This document shows, in pieces, positions 40,242-49,526 of a DNA stretch of 64,000 bases. The stretch is from Micrococcales bacterium 72-143. Lineage in GTDB: Bacteria > Actinomycetota > Actinomycetes > Actinomycetales > Microbacteriaceae. Every line of letters begins with the position of its first letter. Position 1 is the first letter of the stretch. Below the pieces are notes generated by a model. It worked only from the letters and a program-made list of their open reading frames with translations. It did no database searches and was not told where the DNA came from. A program made the position numbers and the translations under genes. The DNA lies in assembly GCA_001898835.1 (NCBI GenBank), contig MKVM01000005.1, positions 1,037,325 through 1,101,324 of the forward strand, written 5' to 3'.

Positions 40242-41240
40242 ATGAGCACACTCCAGGCACAGCGGCGCGGCGCCGGCCTCACCTTCCGGCAGAAGCTGTC
40301 GAACTTCGACTACAAGTTCTCGCCGTACCTCTACATCTCGCCGTTCTTCATCCTCTTCGCGCTGCTCGGCCTGTTCCCGATCATCTACACGGTCAACGTC
40401 TCGCTCTACAACTGGGACCTGCTCAAGGGCCAGGGCGACTTCATCGGCCTGCAGAACTACGCCACCACGCTCAGCGACCCGATGTTCTGGAACGCCTTCG
40501 GCAACACCTTCAGCATCTTCCTGCTCTCCGCCGTGCCGCAGCTCGTGATGGCGACCATCATCGCCGCCGTGCTCGACCAGGCCATCCGCGCCAGCACCTT
40601 CTGGCGGATGAGCGTGCTGCTCCCCTACATCGCCGCCCCCGTCGCGGTCGCGGTGATCTTCACCCAGATCTTCAACCAGTTCGGCGGCCCCATCACGGGC
40701 CTCCTGCACGTGTTCGGGCTCGAACCCATCAAGTGGGGATACGACGTCTTCCCCTCGCACATCGCGATCGCCACCATGGTCAACTGGCGCTGGACCGGCT
40801 ACAACGCCCTCATCCTGCTCGCCGCCATGCAGGCCATCCCGCGCGACGTCTACGAGTCGGCGGCGCTCGACGGCGCCGGCCGCATCCGCCGGTTCTGGTC
40901 GATCACGATCCCCATGATCCGGCCCACCATGATCTTCGTCATCATCACCGCCACCATCGGCGGACTGCAGATCTTCACCGAGCCGAAGCTCTTCGACGGC
41001 CAGTCGAACGGCGGATCTAACCGCCAGTTCCAGACGATCGTGCTCTACCTCTACGAGATGGCGTTCCCGCGACGCGACTTCGGCCGCGCCGCCGCGACCG
41101 CCTGGATCCTCTTCCTCATCATCATCCTGATCGGGCTCATCAACTACGGGATCTCCCGCACCATCGCCTCCCAGGACATCAAGAAGAACGTGCGCGTGCC
41201 CGTCGCGGGGACGCGCCGCACGATCGGGGGCCGCAAGTGA
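40242..41240 (+). CDS. cebF: Sugar ABC transporter permease, CebF-like (MalF type)
   Basis: A 332-residue permease with six predicted membrane helices, the first in SPYLYISPFFILFALLGLFP. The EAA loop that contacts the ATPase is visible as YESAALDGAGRIRRFWSITI (about 205-224). It pairs with the CebG-like permease to form the channel. The ATPase is absent here and is presumably the shared MsiK-type protein, as in Streptomyces. The stop overlaps the GTG of the next gene (GTGA). Confidence 0.88.
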   Translation: MSTLQAQRRGAGLTFRQKLSNFDYKFSPYLYISPFFILFALLGLFPIIYTVNVSLYNWDLLKGQGDFIGLQNYATTLSDPMFWNAFGNTFSIFLLSAVPQLVMATIIAAVLDQAIRASTFWRMSVLLPYIAAPVAVAVIFTQIFNQFGGPITGLLHVFGLEPIKWGYDVFPSHIAIATMVNWRWTGYNALILLAAMQAIPRDVYESAALDGAGRIRRFWSITIPMIRPTMIFVIITATIGGLQIFTEPKLFDGQSNGGSNRQFQTIVLYLYEMAFPRRDFGRAAATAWILFLIIILIGLINYGISRTIASQDIKKNVRVPVAGTRRTIGGRK

Positions 41241-42151
41241 CCACGACCATCGACCGCCGGCCCAGCCACGGCGGACTCCACTTCCCCGACCAGGACGAGC
41301 GCGCCGCCCGCAAGCGCAAGGCACGCTTCTACGACCGGCCCGGATGGCTGAGCTACGCGCTGCTCGCCGCCTTCTTCCTCGGTGCCGTGTTCCCGCTCTG
41401 GTGGTCGTTCGTGATGGGCAGCCGCGTCGCATCCGACATCAACGCGGTGCCGCCCGTCGTGATCCCCGGCCCGAACTTCCTCGAGAACGTGCTGAAGGCG
41501 TTCCAGACGGTCGACTTCGCCAAGGCGCTCGTCAACAGCCTCGTCATCTCGACCGCGATCGCCGTCTCCGTGGTGTTCTTCTCGACGCTCGCCGGGTACG
41601 CCTTCGCCAAGCTGAGCTTCCGTGGGCGCAACCCGCTCATGGTCGCGGTCATCGCGACGATGGCCATCCCGACCCAGCTCGGCATCATCCCCCTCTTCAT
41701 GCTCGTCTCCGAGCTCAAGCTCACCAACACGCTCGGCGCCGTCATCATCCCCGGGATGGTCTCCGCCTTCGGGGTGTTCTTCATGCGGCAATACCTCGTC
41801 GACGTCATCCCCGACGAGCTCATCGAGGCCGCGCGGGTCGACGGCGCGTCGATGTGGGGCACCTTCTGGCACGTCGCCCTGCCGTCGGCGCGACCCGCCA
41901 TGGCGGTGCTCGGACTCTTCATGTTCATGGCCGCGTGGACCGATTTCCTCTGGCCGCTGCTCGTGCTCGGACCCAAGAACCCGAGCGTGCAGACCGCCCT
42001 GTCCGCGCTCAACGCCTCCGGCGGGCACACGCCGGACTACTCGATGGTGCTCGCGGGCACCGTCGTGTCGATCGTGCCGCTGCTCGTCCTGTTCCTCTTC
42101 GCCGGCAAGCAGCTCATCTCGGGCATCATGTCCGGGGCGGTGAAGGGCTGA
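41237..42151 (+). CDS. cebG: Sugar ABC transporter permease, CebG-like (MalG type)
   Basis: A 304-residue second permease. A charged N-tail (DERAARKRKARFYDRP) leads to six membrane helices. The EAA loop is IEAARVDGASMWGTFWHVAL followed by PSARPAMAV. The GTG start overlaps the cebF stop, and its own TGA overlaps the bglC ATG (TGATG), so transporter and hydrolase are translationally coupled. Confidence 0.88.
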   Translation: MTTTIDRRPSHGGLHFPDQDERAARKRKARFYDRPGWLSYALLAAFFLGAVFPLWWSFVMGSRVASDINAVPPVVIPGPNFLENVLKAFQTVDFAKALVNSLVISTAIAVSVVFFSTLAGYAFAKLSFRGRNPLMVAVIATMAIPTQLGIIPLFMLVSELKLTNTLGAVIIPGMVSAFGVFFMRQYLVDVIPDELIEAARVDGASMWGTFWHVALPSARPAMAVLGLFMFMAAWTDFLWPLLVLGPKNPSVQTALSALNASGGHTPDYSMVLAGTVVSIVPLLVLFLFAGKQLISGIMSGAVKG

Positions 42152-43572
42152 TGGCGCTCGCGCTCCCCGACGGGTTCGAGTGGCCGGTCGGGTTCCTCTG
42201 GGGTGCCGCCACGGCGGCCGCCCAGATCGAGGGCGCCGCCCACGAGGACGGCAAGCTCGACTCCATCTGGGACCACTTCGCCCGCACCCCCGGCAACATC
42301 GCGCACGGCGACACCCTCGACCCCGCGGTCGACCACTACCACCGGATGCCGCAGGACGTGCAGCTCATGAAGGGCCTCGGCCTCGACAGCTACCGCTTCT
42401 CGGTGAGCTGGGCGCGGGTCAAGCCGGCCGACGGACCCGTGAACGCGAAGGGCCTCGACTTCTACAGCCGCCTCGTCGACGAGCTGCTCGAGAACGGCAT
42501 CCTGCCCTGGCTCACGCTGTACCACTGGGACATGCCGCAGGCCGTCGAGGAGACGGGCGGCTGGGCCAACCGCGACACCTCGCAGCGGTTCCTCGACTAC
42601 GCGGTCGCGGTGCACGAGGCGCTCGGCGACCGCGTCGGCCGCTGGACGACCTTCAACGAGCCCCTCTGCTCGTCGCTCATCGGCTACGCGGGCGGCGAGC
42701 ACGCCCCCGGGCGGCAGGAGCCGCGAGCCGGGCTCGCCGCGCTGCACCACCAGCACCTCGCCCATGGCCTCGCCGTGCAGGAGCTGCGTGCCCGCGGCGC
42801 GGAGCAGCTCGGCATCACCCTCAACCTCACCAACGCGGTGCCGAACGACCCGAGCGACCCCGTCGACCTCGACGCGGCCCGCCGTCTCGACGCGCTGTGG
42901 AACCGCGCCTACCTCGAGCCGATCCTGCGGGGGGCCTACCCCGCCGACTTCCTCGAGGACGTCGCCGGCCACCGCTTCGACGAGCTCGTGCGCGACGGCG
43001 ACCTCGCGACGATCCACCAGAGGATCGACTTCCTGGGCGTCAACCACTACCACGACGACAACGTGTCCGGGCATCCGCTGCCCGAGGGGCACCCGCGCGG
43101 CCTCGCCCCGACCGATAAGAGGACCTCCTCCTGGTTCGTCGGCTCGGAGTTCCTCACGAGCCCCACCCGCAACCTCCCGCGCACCGCGATGGGCTGGGAG
43201 ATCAACCCCCACGGACTGCGGCACCTGCTCGTGCGCCTGGGGCGGGAGTACCCGGAGCTCCCGCCGCTCTACGTCACCGAGAACGGCTCCGCGTGGGACG
43301 ACGTCGTCGCCCCCGACGGTCATGTGCACGACGCCGAGCGGGTCGCCTTCCTCGAACGCCACCTCGAGGCGGTCGCCGAGGCGATCGAGGAGGGGGCGGA
43401 TGTGCGCGGCTACTTCGCGTGGTCGCTCATGGACAACTTCGAGTGGGCCTGGGGATACGAGAAGCGCTTCGGGATCGTCTACGTCGACTACGTCACGCAG
43501 GAGCGCATCGTGAAGGACTCCGGCCGGACCTTCGCGGAGATCGCCGCGGGTGCGCGTACCCTCGCCCCATAG
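42151..43572 (+). CDS. bglC: GH1 beta-glucosidase, BglC-like
   Basis: A 473-residue cytoplasmic family 1 glycoside hydrolase. The general acid/base Glu lies in TFNEP (about 167-171) and the nucleophile Glu in YVTENGS (about 372-378). The N-terminal FLWGAATAAAQIEGA signature and late SLMDNFEWAWGY complete the family pattern. It should cleave imported cellobiose or other beta-glucosides to glucose. It is the last structural gene of the transporter operon. Confidence 0.93.
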   Translation: MALALPDGFEWPVGFLWGAATAAAQIEGAAHEDGKLDSIWDHFARTPGNIAHGDTLDPAVDHYHRMPQDVQLMKGLGLDSYRFSVSWARVKPADGPVNAKGLDFYSRLVDELLENGILPWLTLYHWDMPQAVEETGGWANRDTSQRFLDYAVAVHEALGDRVGRWTTFNEPLCSSLIGYAGGEHAPGRQEPRAGLAALHHQHLAHGLAVQELRARGAEQLGITLNLTNAVPNDPSDPVDLDAARRLDALWNRAYLEPILRGAYPADFLEDVAGHRFDELVRDGDLATIHQRIDFLGVNHYHDDNVSGHPLPEGHPRGLAPTDKRTSSWFVGSEFLTSPTRNLPRTAMGWEINPHGLRHLLVRLGREYPELPPLYVTENGSAWDDVVAPDGHVHDAERVAFLERHLEAVAEAIEEGADVRGYFAWSLMDNFEWAWGYEKRFGIVYVDYVTQERIVKDSGRTFAEIAAGARTLAP

Positions 43573-43608
43573 ACTGCACGGGCCGACACCCGGCCAGGAG
43601 GACCCCCG

Positions 43609-44625
43609 ATGACCCCGGAACAGCACGGAAGCGCTCCGACTCTCGAACAGGTCGCGAAGGCTGCCGGCGTCTCCCGGTCCACGGTGTCGCGGGTCATCAA
43701 CGACTCCCCCAAGGTGACACCGGAGGCCCTCGCCGCGGTGCGCCGGGCCATCGACGAGCTCGGCTACGTGCCCAACCGGGCGGCCCGCATCCTCGCGTCG
43801 CGGCGCACGCAGTCGATCGCGCTCGTCATCCCCGAGAACACGGCCCGCTTCTTCGCCGACCCGTACTTCGCGACCGTCGTGCAGGGCATCGCGATGTACC
43901 TCTCCGACACCGACTACACCCTGAGCCTCGTGATCGCCGCGGAGCGCGACGGCGAGAAGACCCGCCGCTACCTGCAGGCGGGCAACGTCGACGGCGCGCT
44001 CCTGCTGTCGCACCACTCCGACGACCGCTCGTACACGCAGCTCGCCCGCTCGATCCCCGTCGTGTTCGGCGGGCGGCCGATGAGCCAGGAGGGGTCGGAC
44101 GCGTACTACATCGACGTCGACAACGTCGAGGCGGCCCGCAACGTCAGCCGCAAGCTCATCGAGAACGGTCGGCGGCGGATCGCCACGATCGCCGGACCGA
44201 ACGACATGTCCGCCGGTCTCGACCGGCTCGAGGGCTGGCGGCAGGCGCTCGACGCCGCCGGCATCCCGACGGACCTCGTCGAGCACGGCGACTTCAGCCC
44301 GGCCGGCGGAGAGGCGGCCATGCGTCGGCTGCTCGCGCGCGACGGCGACATCGACGGCGTCTTCGCCGCCAACTCGCTCATGGCCCAGGGCGCGCTCAAC
44401 GTGCTGCGCAGCCACGGCAAGTCGGTGCCGCACGACCTGGGCTTCGTGACGTTCGACAACGACTACGCCGCGCAGTCCTCCAGCCCACCCCTCACGACCG
44501 TCGAGCAGCCGACCGTCGAGCAGGGTCGGCGGATGGTGGACGTGCTGCTGCACCTCATCGACGGGGGCACCGTCTCGCAGATCACGATGATGCCGACCCG
44601 CATCATCGAGCGCGGGAGCGAGTGA
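43609..44625 (+). CDS. cebR: LacI-family repressor, CebR-like
   Basis: A 338-residue regulator. The LacI headpiece is TLEQVAKAAGVSRSTVSRVI with NDSPKVTPEALAAVRRAI and a hinge helix ending NRAARILASRR. The C-terminal periplasmic-binding-like domain ends with the usual TTVEQPTVEQGRRM segment. It follows bglC by 36 bp and ATG 43609 has AGGAGG upstream. It should bind the three TGRGAGCGCTCYCW sites upstream of cebE and be released by a cello-oligosaccharide, as known for CebR of Streptomyces. Confidence 0.9.
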   Translation: MTPEQHGSAPTLEQVAKAAGVSRSTVSRVINDSPKVTPEALAAVRRAIDELGYVPNRAARILASRRTQSIALVIPENTARFFADPYFATVVQGIAMYLSDTDYTLSLVIAAERDGEKTRRYLQAGNVDGALLLSHHSDDRSYTQLARSIPVVFGGRPMSQEGSDAYYIDVDNVEAARNVSRKLIENGRRRIATIAGPNDMSAGLDRLEGWRQALDAAGIPTDLVEHGDFSPAGGEAAMRRLLARDGDIDGVFAANSLMAQGALNVLRSHGKSVPHDLGFVTFDNDYAAQSSSPPLTTVEQPTVEQGRRMVDVLLHLIDGGTVSQITMMPTRIIERGSE

Positions 44626-44688
44626 GCGGCTCCTCCGACGCGTGTCAACCGGGCTGACGGGCGGCGTGCGGTTTCGTAGCGTGAGGGC

Positions 44689-45186
44689 ATGGAACGCACA
44701 CGAATCCCGATCGTCGCTCTCCTCGCCGCATCCGCGCTCGGCCTCACCGCCTGCACGGCGGCGGCGCCCGCGCCGACGGAGTCGCCCCGCCCATCCGAGT
44801 CGTCGAGCAGGCCCTCCCCCACCCCGGATCCGATCGTCACACCCGATGCGGCCGCGCCCGACCAACTCGCGATCTCAATGGTCGAACCCGCGACGGACAT
44901 CCCGACGACGCCCCTGATCACGGGCCCCGCCCTGCTCGAGGCCGACATGCAGATCCGGATCTCCGCCCAATGCAGCGGCGGCACCCTCGGCTGGCGACTC
45001 GTGACCGCATCGACGGAGCTCGACGAGCAGCGCACCTTCGCGGAGGGGACCACGAGGTGCGACGGGAAGGTCGATGAGAGCGCCGTCGGCCCGGTGGTCT
45101 ACACGGGCCCGGTGCAACTGATCCTGACCGACACGGCCTCCGTCGATGAGGGATGGGTGCAGGCGCGTCAGGTTCCCCTCCGCTGA
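44689..45186 (+). CDS. Predicted lipoprotein of unknown function
   Basis: A 165-residue secreted lipoprotein. The signal peptide (ERTRIPIVALLAASALGLTAC) ends in the lipobox LTAC with Cys22. A Pro/Ser/Thr-rich linker (about 24-60) leads to a small beta-rich domain with a Cys pair (QCSGG and TRCDG) that may form a disulfide. No enzymatic motif is seen. It follows cebR by 63 bp and ends at a small hairpin. Function not recognised. Confidence 0.7.
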   Translation: MERTRIPIVALLAASALGLTACTAAAPAPTESPRPSESSSRPSPTPDPIVTPDAAAPDQLAISMVEPATDIPTTPLITGPALLEADMQIRISAQCSGGTLGWRLVTASTELDEQRTFAEGTTRCDGKVDESAVGPVVYTGPVQLILTDTASVDEGWVQARQVPLR

Positions 45187-45202
45187 CCCGGCGAGTCGGG
45201 TC
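45185..45202 (+). terminator. Small hairpin after lipoprotein gene
   Basis: GACCCG-gcgagt-CGGGTC forms a 6-bp stem starting at the stop codon. It is short and has no U-run, so it is a weak terminator candidate. Confidence 0.3.
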
Positions 45203-45223
45203 GGCAGCGCGTAGCGTCGAGGC

Positions 45224-45532
45224 ATGACCACCGAGCAGAACGAGATCCGCGGCGACCGCGTCGTCGACGTCCCCGAACGCAGCCGCTTCGTGCTCGAGCG
45301 CGACGGAGAGCCGATCGGCAAGGCGGTGTACCGGCGCGAGCCGGGCGTCATCACCTTCACGCACACCGAGGTCGACCCGGCGATCCAGGAGCGCGGGCTC
45401 GGCTCCCTGCTCGCGAAGGCGGCGCTGGACGCGGTGACGGCCGAGGAGGGCACGCGCGTCGTCGCGCAGTGCCCGTTCATCGCGGCCTACATCGAGCGGC
45501 ATCCGGAGTACCAGCCGCTGCTGTCCAGATGA
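45224..45532 (+). CDS. GNAT-like N-acetyltransferase (NATD1/YidJ type)
   Basis: A 102-residue mini-GNAT protein. It shows FVLERDGEPIGKAVYRRE, the ITFTHTEVDPAIQERGLGSLLAKAALD segment carrying the acetyl-CoA-binding RGLGS loop (about 64-68), and a C-terminal CPFIAAYIERHPEYQPLL typical of the COG2388 family. The substrate is unknown. It stands alone between the lipoprotein gene and a convergent membrane-protein gene. Confidence 0.87.
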   Translation: MTTEQNEIRGDRVVDVPERSRFVLERDGEPIGKAVYRREPGVITFTHTEVDPAIQERGLGSLLAKAALDAVTAEEGTRVVAQCPFIAAYIERHPEYQPLLSR

Positions 45533-45551
45533 CCGGGGAGCGGGTCCCCGC

Positions 45552-46523
45552 TCAGGCGGTCGAGGAGCGCCGCCGTTCAGCGGCGACGCGTCTCCAGACC
45601 ACGGTCCCCGCCACCCCGACCGCCGCGACGACCAGAGCGACCGCGAGCCGCGGAAGCACGAGCTCCGGCATCGTCACCGCCGCCCGGAACACGCTCCACG
45701 CGTAGTCGAGCAGCTCGCCCGGGCTGCGCAGCAGCGCGCGCGAGCCGACGGCCGACTGCACGGCGGTCGCGAGCGCGGGAAGCACCCAGAGCAGCACGAG
45801 GCCGACGACCGCCGCGACGACCCGGCGGGCGGTGCGGATGCCGCCCCACGCGATCGCGACCCCCGCGAGCACGGGCGGTGTCCAGGTCGCGAGGGTCGCG
45901 AGCGCGTACGGCAGCGGGGAGAGCGGGCCGAGGGTTCCCAGGGCGCCGGAGATCCACCATCCGGTCGCGATCGCGGCGACGACAAGGGCGACGACCGCCG
46001 CGGGCACGGGACCGCGGGCGACGAGACCGAAGACGAGCAGGCCGCCCAGGATGCCGAGCACGGCGACCGCGACGCACGCACCGAGGTAGAACGCGGCCTC
46101 TCCCCCGGCGCGGAGACCCGAGCGGAGCACGTCGACGGCCTGCGCGGTCGCGACGACCTGCACGAAGAGCAGCCCCGCGGCGACCGAGAACGGGGCCGCC
46201 CGCGGCAGGCGATCCCGCAGGGCGCGCGCGGCGACGCCCGCGGCGGCCCCGCCCACGACGAGGATGCCGAGCACGAAGGTGACGTCGTATTGGCTGAGCG
46301 GGAGCCACGCGACCGGCATCTGCTCGGGGAGCGCGTCGAACGCCCACAGGTTCTGCAGCGGCAGCCGCATCCCGGTGAGGATCCAGGGCGCAAGGCCCAG
46401 CAGCCCGGCGCCCACGCCGATCGCCAGGCTCGCGAGCGCGCCCCGCCACCGCGTCTCGCGGACCGCGGGCGGCGCGGGTTCCGGCCAGGCGGCGGACGGC
46501 GGGGCGGGCGGTTCGGAGCTCAC
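45552..46523 (-). CDS. Polytopic membrane protein of unknown function
   Basis: A 323-residue protein with a proline-rich cytoplasmic N-tail and about eight hydrophobic helices, for example SLAIGVGAGLLGLAPWIL, VLGILVVGGAAAGVAA, AVLGILGGLLVFGLVA, AAVVALVVAAIATGWW and AVALVVAAVGVAGTVVW. It has no transporter or enzyme motif that I recognise. It ends with a basic tail (RRVAAERRRSS). It stands on the opposite strand to the GNAT gene; a 33-bp-spaced inverted repeat lies upstream of its start. Confidence 0.7.
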   Translation of the reverse strand: MSSEPPAPPSAAWPEPAPPAVRETRWRGALASLAIGVGAGLLGLAPWILTGMRLPLQNLWAFDALPEQMPVAWLPLSQYDVTFVLGILVVGGAAAGVAARALRDRLPRAAPFSVAAGLLFVQVVATAQAVDVLRSGLRAGGEAAFYLGACVAVAVLGILGGLLVFGLVARGPVPAAVVALVVAAIATGWWISGALGTLGPLSPLPYALATLATWTPPVLAGVAIAWGGIRTARRVVAAVVGLVLLWVLPALATAVQSAVGSRALLRSPGELLDYAWSVFRAAVTMPELVLPRLAVALVVAAVGVAGTVVWRRVAAERRRSSTA

Positions 46524-46550
46524 CCGATCACGCTAGCCGTCGGACGAACA

Positions 46551-46593
46551 GGCTGGATCGTGCGCGCGGTGGGCGCGGGGAACCGATCCAGCC
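46551..46593. terminator. Inverted repeat between two minus-strand genes
   Basis: GGCTGGATCG (46551-46560) and CGATCCAGCC (46584-46593) form a perfect 10-bp pair around a 23-base loop. It lies just after the stop of the small membrane-protein gene at 46618, so it may terminate that transcript. Confidence 0.4.
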
Positions 46594-46617
46594 GATTCAG
46601 CCTGCTTCTCCGACCGC

Positions 46618-46899
46618 TCAACGGTCACGCGGCAGCGCGATGCGCACCCGGCCGGCGTCGAGGTCGAGCGGGCCGTCGCCGGGTGTCGGGGCGGGGGCCG
46701 GGAGCTCCGTCTCGGCCGCGGCGATCTTCTGCGCCTCGTGCTTCGTGGGGTGGAAGACCTCGTCGGCGAAGCCGAGGGCGCCGTTGCCCGAGCCGCGGCC
46801 CTGACTGGTGCCCCGCAGCTCGATCCACCCGCGCCACTGCGCCACGGCGATCCCGGCGACGAACACGACGCCGAGGACGACCCACCCCCAGAACGGCAT
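46618..46899 (-). CDS. Small single-pass membrane protein
   Basis: A 93-residue protein with one N-terminal helix (GWVVLGVVFVAGIAVAQW, about 5-22) and a polar tail containing FADEVFHPTKHEAQKIAAAE. Small membrane proteins carrying an FxExFxP(T/S)xHE-type segment look familiar to me from actinobacteria, but the function is unknown. It is co-oriented with and 14 bp downstream of the SGNH hydrolase gene. Confidence 0.65.
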   Translation of the reverse strand: MPFWGWVVLGVVFVAGIAVAQWRGWIELRGTSQGRGSGNGALGFADEVFHPTKHEAQKIAAAETELPAPAPTPGDGPLDLDAGRVRIALPRDR

Positions 46900-46913
46900 G
46901 CCTCGAGGCTACG

Positions 46914-47675
46914 TCAGAGCGGCTGGACGGTCACCCAGCCGCCCCCGAACTTGGGCTCGCGCCCGTCACCCGAGGAGGTACCGGTGAGGCGGCGCTTGAC
47001 CCACGGCCCCACGTGCTCCCGGTAGTAGGCCGCACCCCGCAGTCTCTCCGCGGACGGCAGCTCCGGAAGCGACCACCACTCGGCAGGCCGCGGCACCCCG
47101 AGCGCGTCGAGGAGGCGGGCGGCGACCCGGTGGTGGCCGCGCGGGTTCATGTGCAGGCGGTCCTCCGACCAGTAGGAGGGCTTCGCCAGCTCGGCGTCGA
47201 ACCAGTTGAGCGCACGGATGACGTCGGCCCGGTCGGCGATCCGCTGCTCGACGACCCGCGAGAGCAGGTCGCCGCGGCGCCGCATCACCGAGCCGAGGGG
47301 AAGCTGCACCGTCGGGTTCGCCCCCGACAGCAGGATGAGCGCGACGCCCTCCTCGTCGCAGCGGCGGAGCACGTGGCTGAAGAGGTCGGCGATGCGCTCG
47401 GCGTCGGCGCGCGGCCGCAGGATGTCGTTGCCGCCGCCGTTGAACGAGAGGTGCGTGGGCTTCAGAGCGAGGGCGGGCTCGAGCTGCTGCTCGACGATCG
47501 GCGCGATGAGCTTGCCGCGGATGGCGAGGTTCGCGTACTCGATCTGCTCGCCGGTGCCGTCGGCCCAGCCCTGAGCGACCAGGTCGGCCCACCCGCGCAC
47601 GCGTCCGTCCGGGAGCTCGTCGCCCATCCCCTCCGTGAAGGAGTCGCCGATGGCGACGTAGCGGATTGCGGGCAC
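46914..47675 (-). CDS. SGNH/GDSL-family hydrolase
   Basis: A 253-residue esterase/lipase-like enzyme. Block I is YVAIGDSFTEG with Ser11 region as nucleophile, block III is SFNGGGNDILRP, and block V is EDRLHMNPRGHHRVA with the catalytic Asp and His. No signal peptide, so it acts in the cytosol. The substrate may be an acetylated or acylated small molecule; it is not determinable here. It forms a pair with the small membrane-protein gene and lies upstream of it. Confidence 0.87.
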   Translation of the reverse strand: MPAIRYVAIGDSFTEGMGDELPDGRVRGWADLVAQGWADGTGEQIEYANLAIRGKLIAPIVEQQLEPALALKPTHLSFNGGGNDILRPRADAERIADLFSHVLRRCDEEGVALILLSGANPTVQLPLGSVMRRRGDLLSRVVEQRIADRADVIRALNWFDAELAKPSYWSEDRLHMNPRGHHRVAARLLDALGVPRPAEWWSLPELPSAERLRGAAYYREHVGPWVKRRLTGTSSGDGREPKFGGGWVTVQPL

Positions 47676-47706
47676 CGGCCGAGCCTACGCCCCGATCCCG
47701 GACGGT

Positions 47707-48462
47707 TCAGCGGCGCGGGATCACGAGGGGGCGGCCGTCGCGGACGAGCACCTCGACCGGCAGGCGGTACACCTCCGAGATGAGGGGCTCGGTGAGCACC
47801 TCGACGGGGGTGCCGAGCGCGCGGAGCCGGCCGTCCTCGAGGAGGGCGACGCGGTCGGCGTAGGCAGCCGCGAGGGAGAGGTCGTGCAGCACGACGACGA
47901 CGGTGCGGCCCTCCGCGGCGAGCCCGCGGGCGATGCGCAGCACGTCCTCCTGGTGCCGCAGGTCGAGGGCCGCGGTCGGCTCGTCGAGCAGCACGATCGG
48001 GGTCTCCTGGGCGAGCACGCGGGCGAGCGAGACGCGGGCGCGCTCGCCGCCGGAGAGCTCCGTGAAGCGCCGCTCCACGAGGTGGGCCACGTCGGCGCGC
48101 TCGAGGGCGGCGCGGATCGCGTCGTCGTCCGCGTCCTGCGCGGGAGTGCGCGCCCACGGGCTGCGTCCCATCTCCACGACCTCGGCGACCCGGAACGGGA
48201 AGCTGACCGCGTTGTCCTGCGTGAGAACCGAGCGGATGCGGGCGAGCTCGAGCGCGCCGAGCTCGTCGGCGGGGCGGTCGCCGATGAGCACGCGGCCCGC
48301 ATCCGGACGCCGCTCGCCCGACAGCGCCGACAGCAGGGTCGACTTGCCGGCGCCGTTCGGGCCGACGAGTGCGAGCAGCTCGCCCGTCGCCACCGCGAGC
48401 TCGACCTCGTGCACCACGGCACGGCCCCCCAGCTCGACGGTGACCCGCTCGGCGCGGATCAT
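47707..48462 (-). CDS. Iron/heme-type ABC transporter ATP-binding protein (HmuV/FecE-like)
   Basis: A 251-residue ABC ATPase. Walker A is VGPNGAGKSTLL (about 35-46), the signature is LSGGERARVSLARVL, Walker B is PIVLLDEPTAALD, and the H-loop is VVVLHDLSLA. It energises the FecCD permease encoded upstream; its ATG overlaps that gene's stop (ATGA). Family members import heme, siderophores or cobalamin. The operon sits behind a DtxR/IdeR-like box, which favours iron or heme. A binding protein gene is not adjacent. Confidence 0.9.
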   Translation of the reverse strand: MIRAERVTVELGGRAVVHEVELAVATGELLALVGPNGAGKSTLLSALSGERRPDAGRVLIGDRPADELGALELARIRSVLTQDNAVSFPFRVAEVVEMGRSPWARTPAQDADDDAIRAALERADVAHLVERRFTELSGGERARVSLARVLAQETPIVLLDEPTAALDLRHQEDVLRIARGLAAEGRTVVVVLHDLSLAAAYADRVALLEDGRLRALGTPVEVLTEPLISEVYRLPVEVLVRDGRPLVIPRR

Positions 48463-49526
48463 GCCCAGCCTCCCGAGGCGCGGCGCTGCCGCCACAGCAG
48501 CACGAAGAAGAACGGTCCGCCGATGAGCGAGGTGAGCAGCCCGATCGGCAGCTCCGCGCCGGCGACGAGGGTGCGCGACAGCAGGTCGGCCACCACGATG
48601 AGGAGCGACCCGCCGAACGCGCTCGCCGTGAGCAGCGCACGGTGCGACGGCCCGAGGATCATGCGCATGAGGTGCGGCACGACGAGGCCCACGAAGGCGA
48701 TGATGCCGACGAACGCGACCGCGACCCCGGTGAGCAGCGCGACGAGCACGATCGACCAGAACCGCAACCGCTCGACGTCGATGCCGAGGTGCCGCGCGTT
48801 CCGCTCGCCGAGCGACAGGATGTCGTAGCGCCGCCCGAGCGCGATCGCCACGACCGCGCCGATCGCGGCGACGACGAGCACGAGCAGCGACTCGCGCCAG
48901 AGCGAGCCGGAGAGCGAGCCGAGCTGCCAGAACACGATCTGCTCGCGACTCGCGGTGCCCGCCATGAACAGCAGGAACGCGAGGCCCGCGCCGCCGAAGG
49001 CGTTCACGGCGATGCCCGTGAGCAGCAGGGTGACGACCTCGGTGCGGCCGTTCGCGCGCGAGACCCCGTAGACGAGAAGGGTCGCCCCGAGGCCGCCCGC
49101 GAAGGCGAGCAGCGCGATCGTCCACTCCCCGAAGGCCAGCAGGCCGGTGACGATCGCGAGGGCTGCGCCGAGGGCGGCCCCGGACGACACCCCGACGACC
49201 CCGGGCTCGGCGAGCGGGTTGCCGAACACCGCCTGCATCACCGCTCCCGCCACCGCGAGCGCCGCGCCGACCGCCATCGCCATGACGATGCGCGGGAACC
49301 GGATGACCCACAGGGCGGCGTCCGCCGTCGGGTCGATCTCGGGCCACGGGTTGGCGAACCAGGGGTTCGGGATCCAGCTGTGCCGCAGCACGGAGAGCAC
49401 GACATCCTGCACGCTCACCCCGAACTGCCCGACGACCGCCGAGACCAGGGTCGCCAGCACGAGCAGCACGGCGAGCGCGAGCCCGACGAGCGTGCGGCGC
49501 CGCGCGAGGTGTGCGGGCGCGCTCAC
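48459..49526 (-). CDS. FecCD-family iron/heme ABC permease
   Basis: A 355-residue permease with about nine to ten membrane helices and the BtuC/FecCD signatures (RFPRIVMAMAVGAALAVAGAVMQAVFGNPLAEPGVVGVSSG; later GIIAFVGLVVPHLMRMILG). The GTG at 49526 is chosen because it overlaps the lplA stop (GTGA); an ATG at 49544 would add six residues and overlap lplA by 22 bp. It works with the downstream ATPase. Confidence 0.9.
   Translation of the reverse strand: MSAPAHLARRRTLVGLALAVLLVLATLVSAVVGQFGVSVQDVVLSVLRHSWIPNPWFANPWPEIDPTADAALWVIRFPRIVMAMAVGAALAVAGAVMQAVFGNPLAEPGVVGVSSGAALGAALAIVTGLLAFGEWTIALLAFAGGLGATLLVYGVSRANGRTEVVTLLLTGIAVNAFGGAGLAFLLFMAGTASREQIVFWQLGSLSGSLWRESLLVLVVAAIGAVVAIALGRRYDILSLGERNARHLGIDVERLRFWSIVLVALLTGVAVAFVGIIAFVGLVVPHLMRMILGPSHRALLTASAFGGSLLIVVADLLSRTLVAGAELPIGLLTSLIGGPFFFVLLWRQRRASGGWA

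Noticed and set aside
42037..44865. 942-codon minus-strand frame across bglC and cebR
   Set aside because: Mirror of two well-supported genes; Arg/Val/His-rich with no motif.
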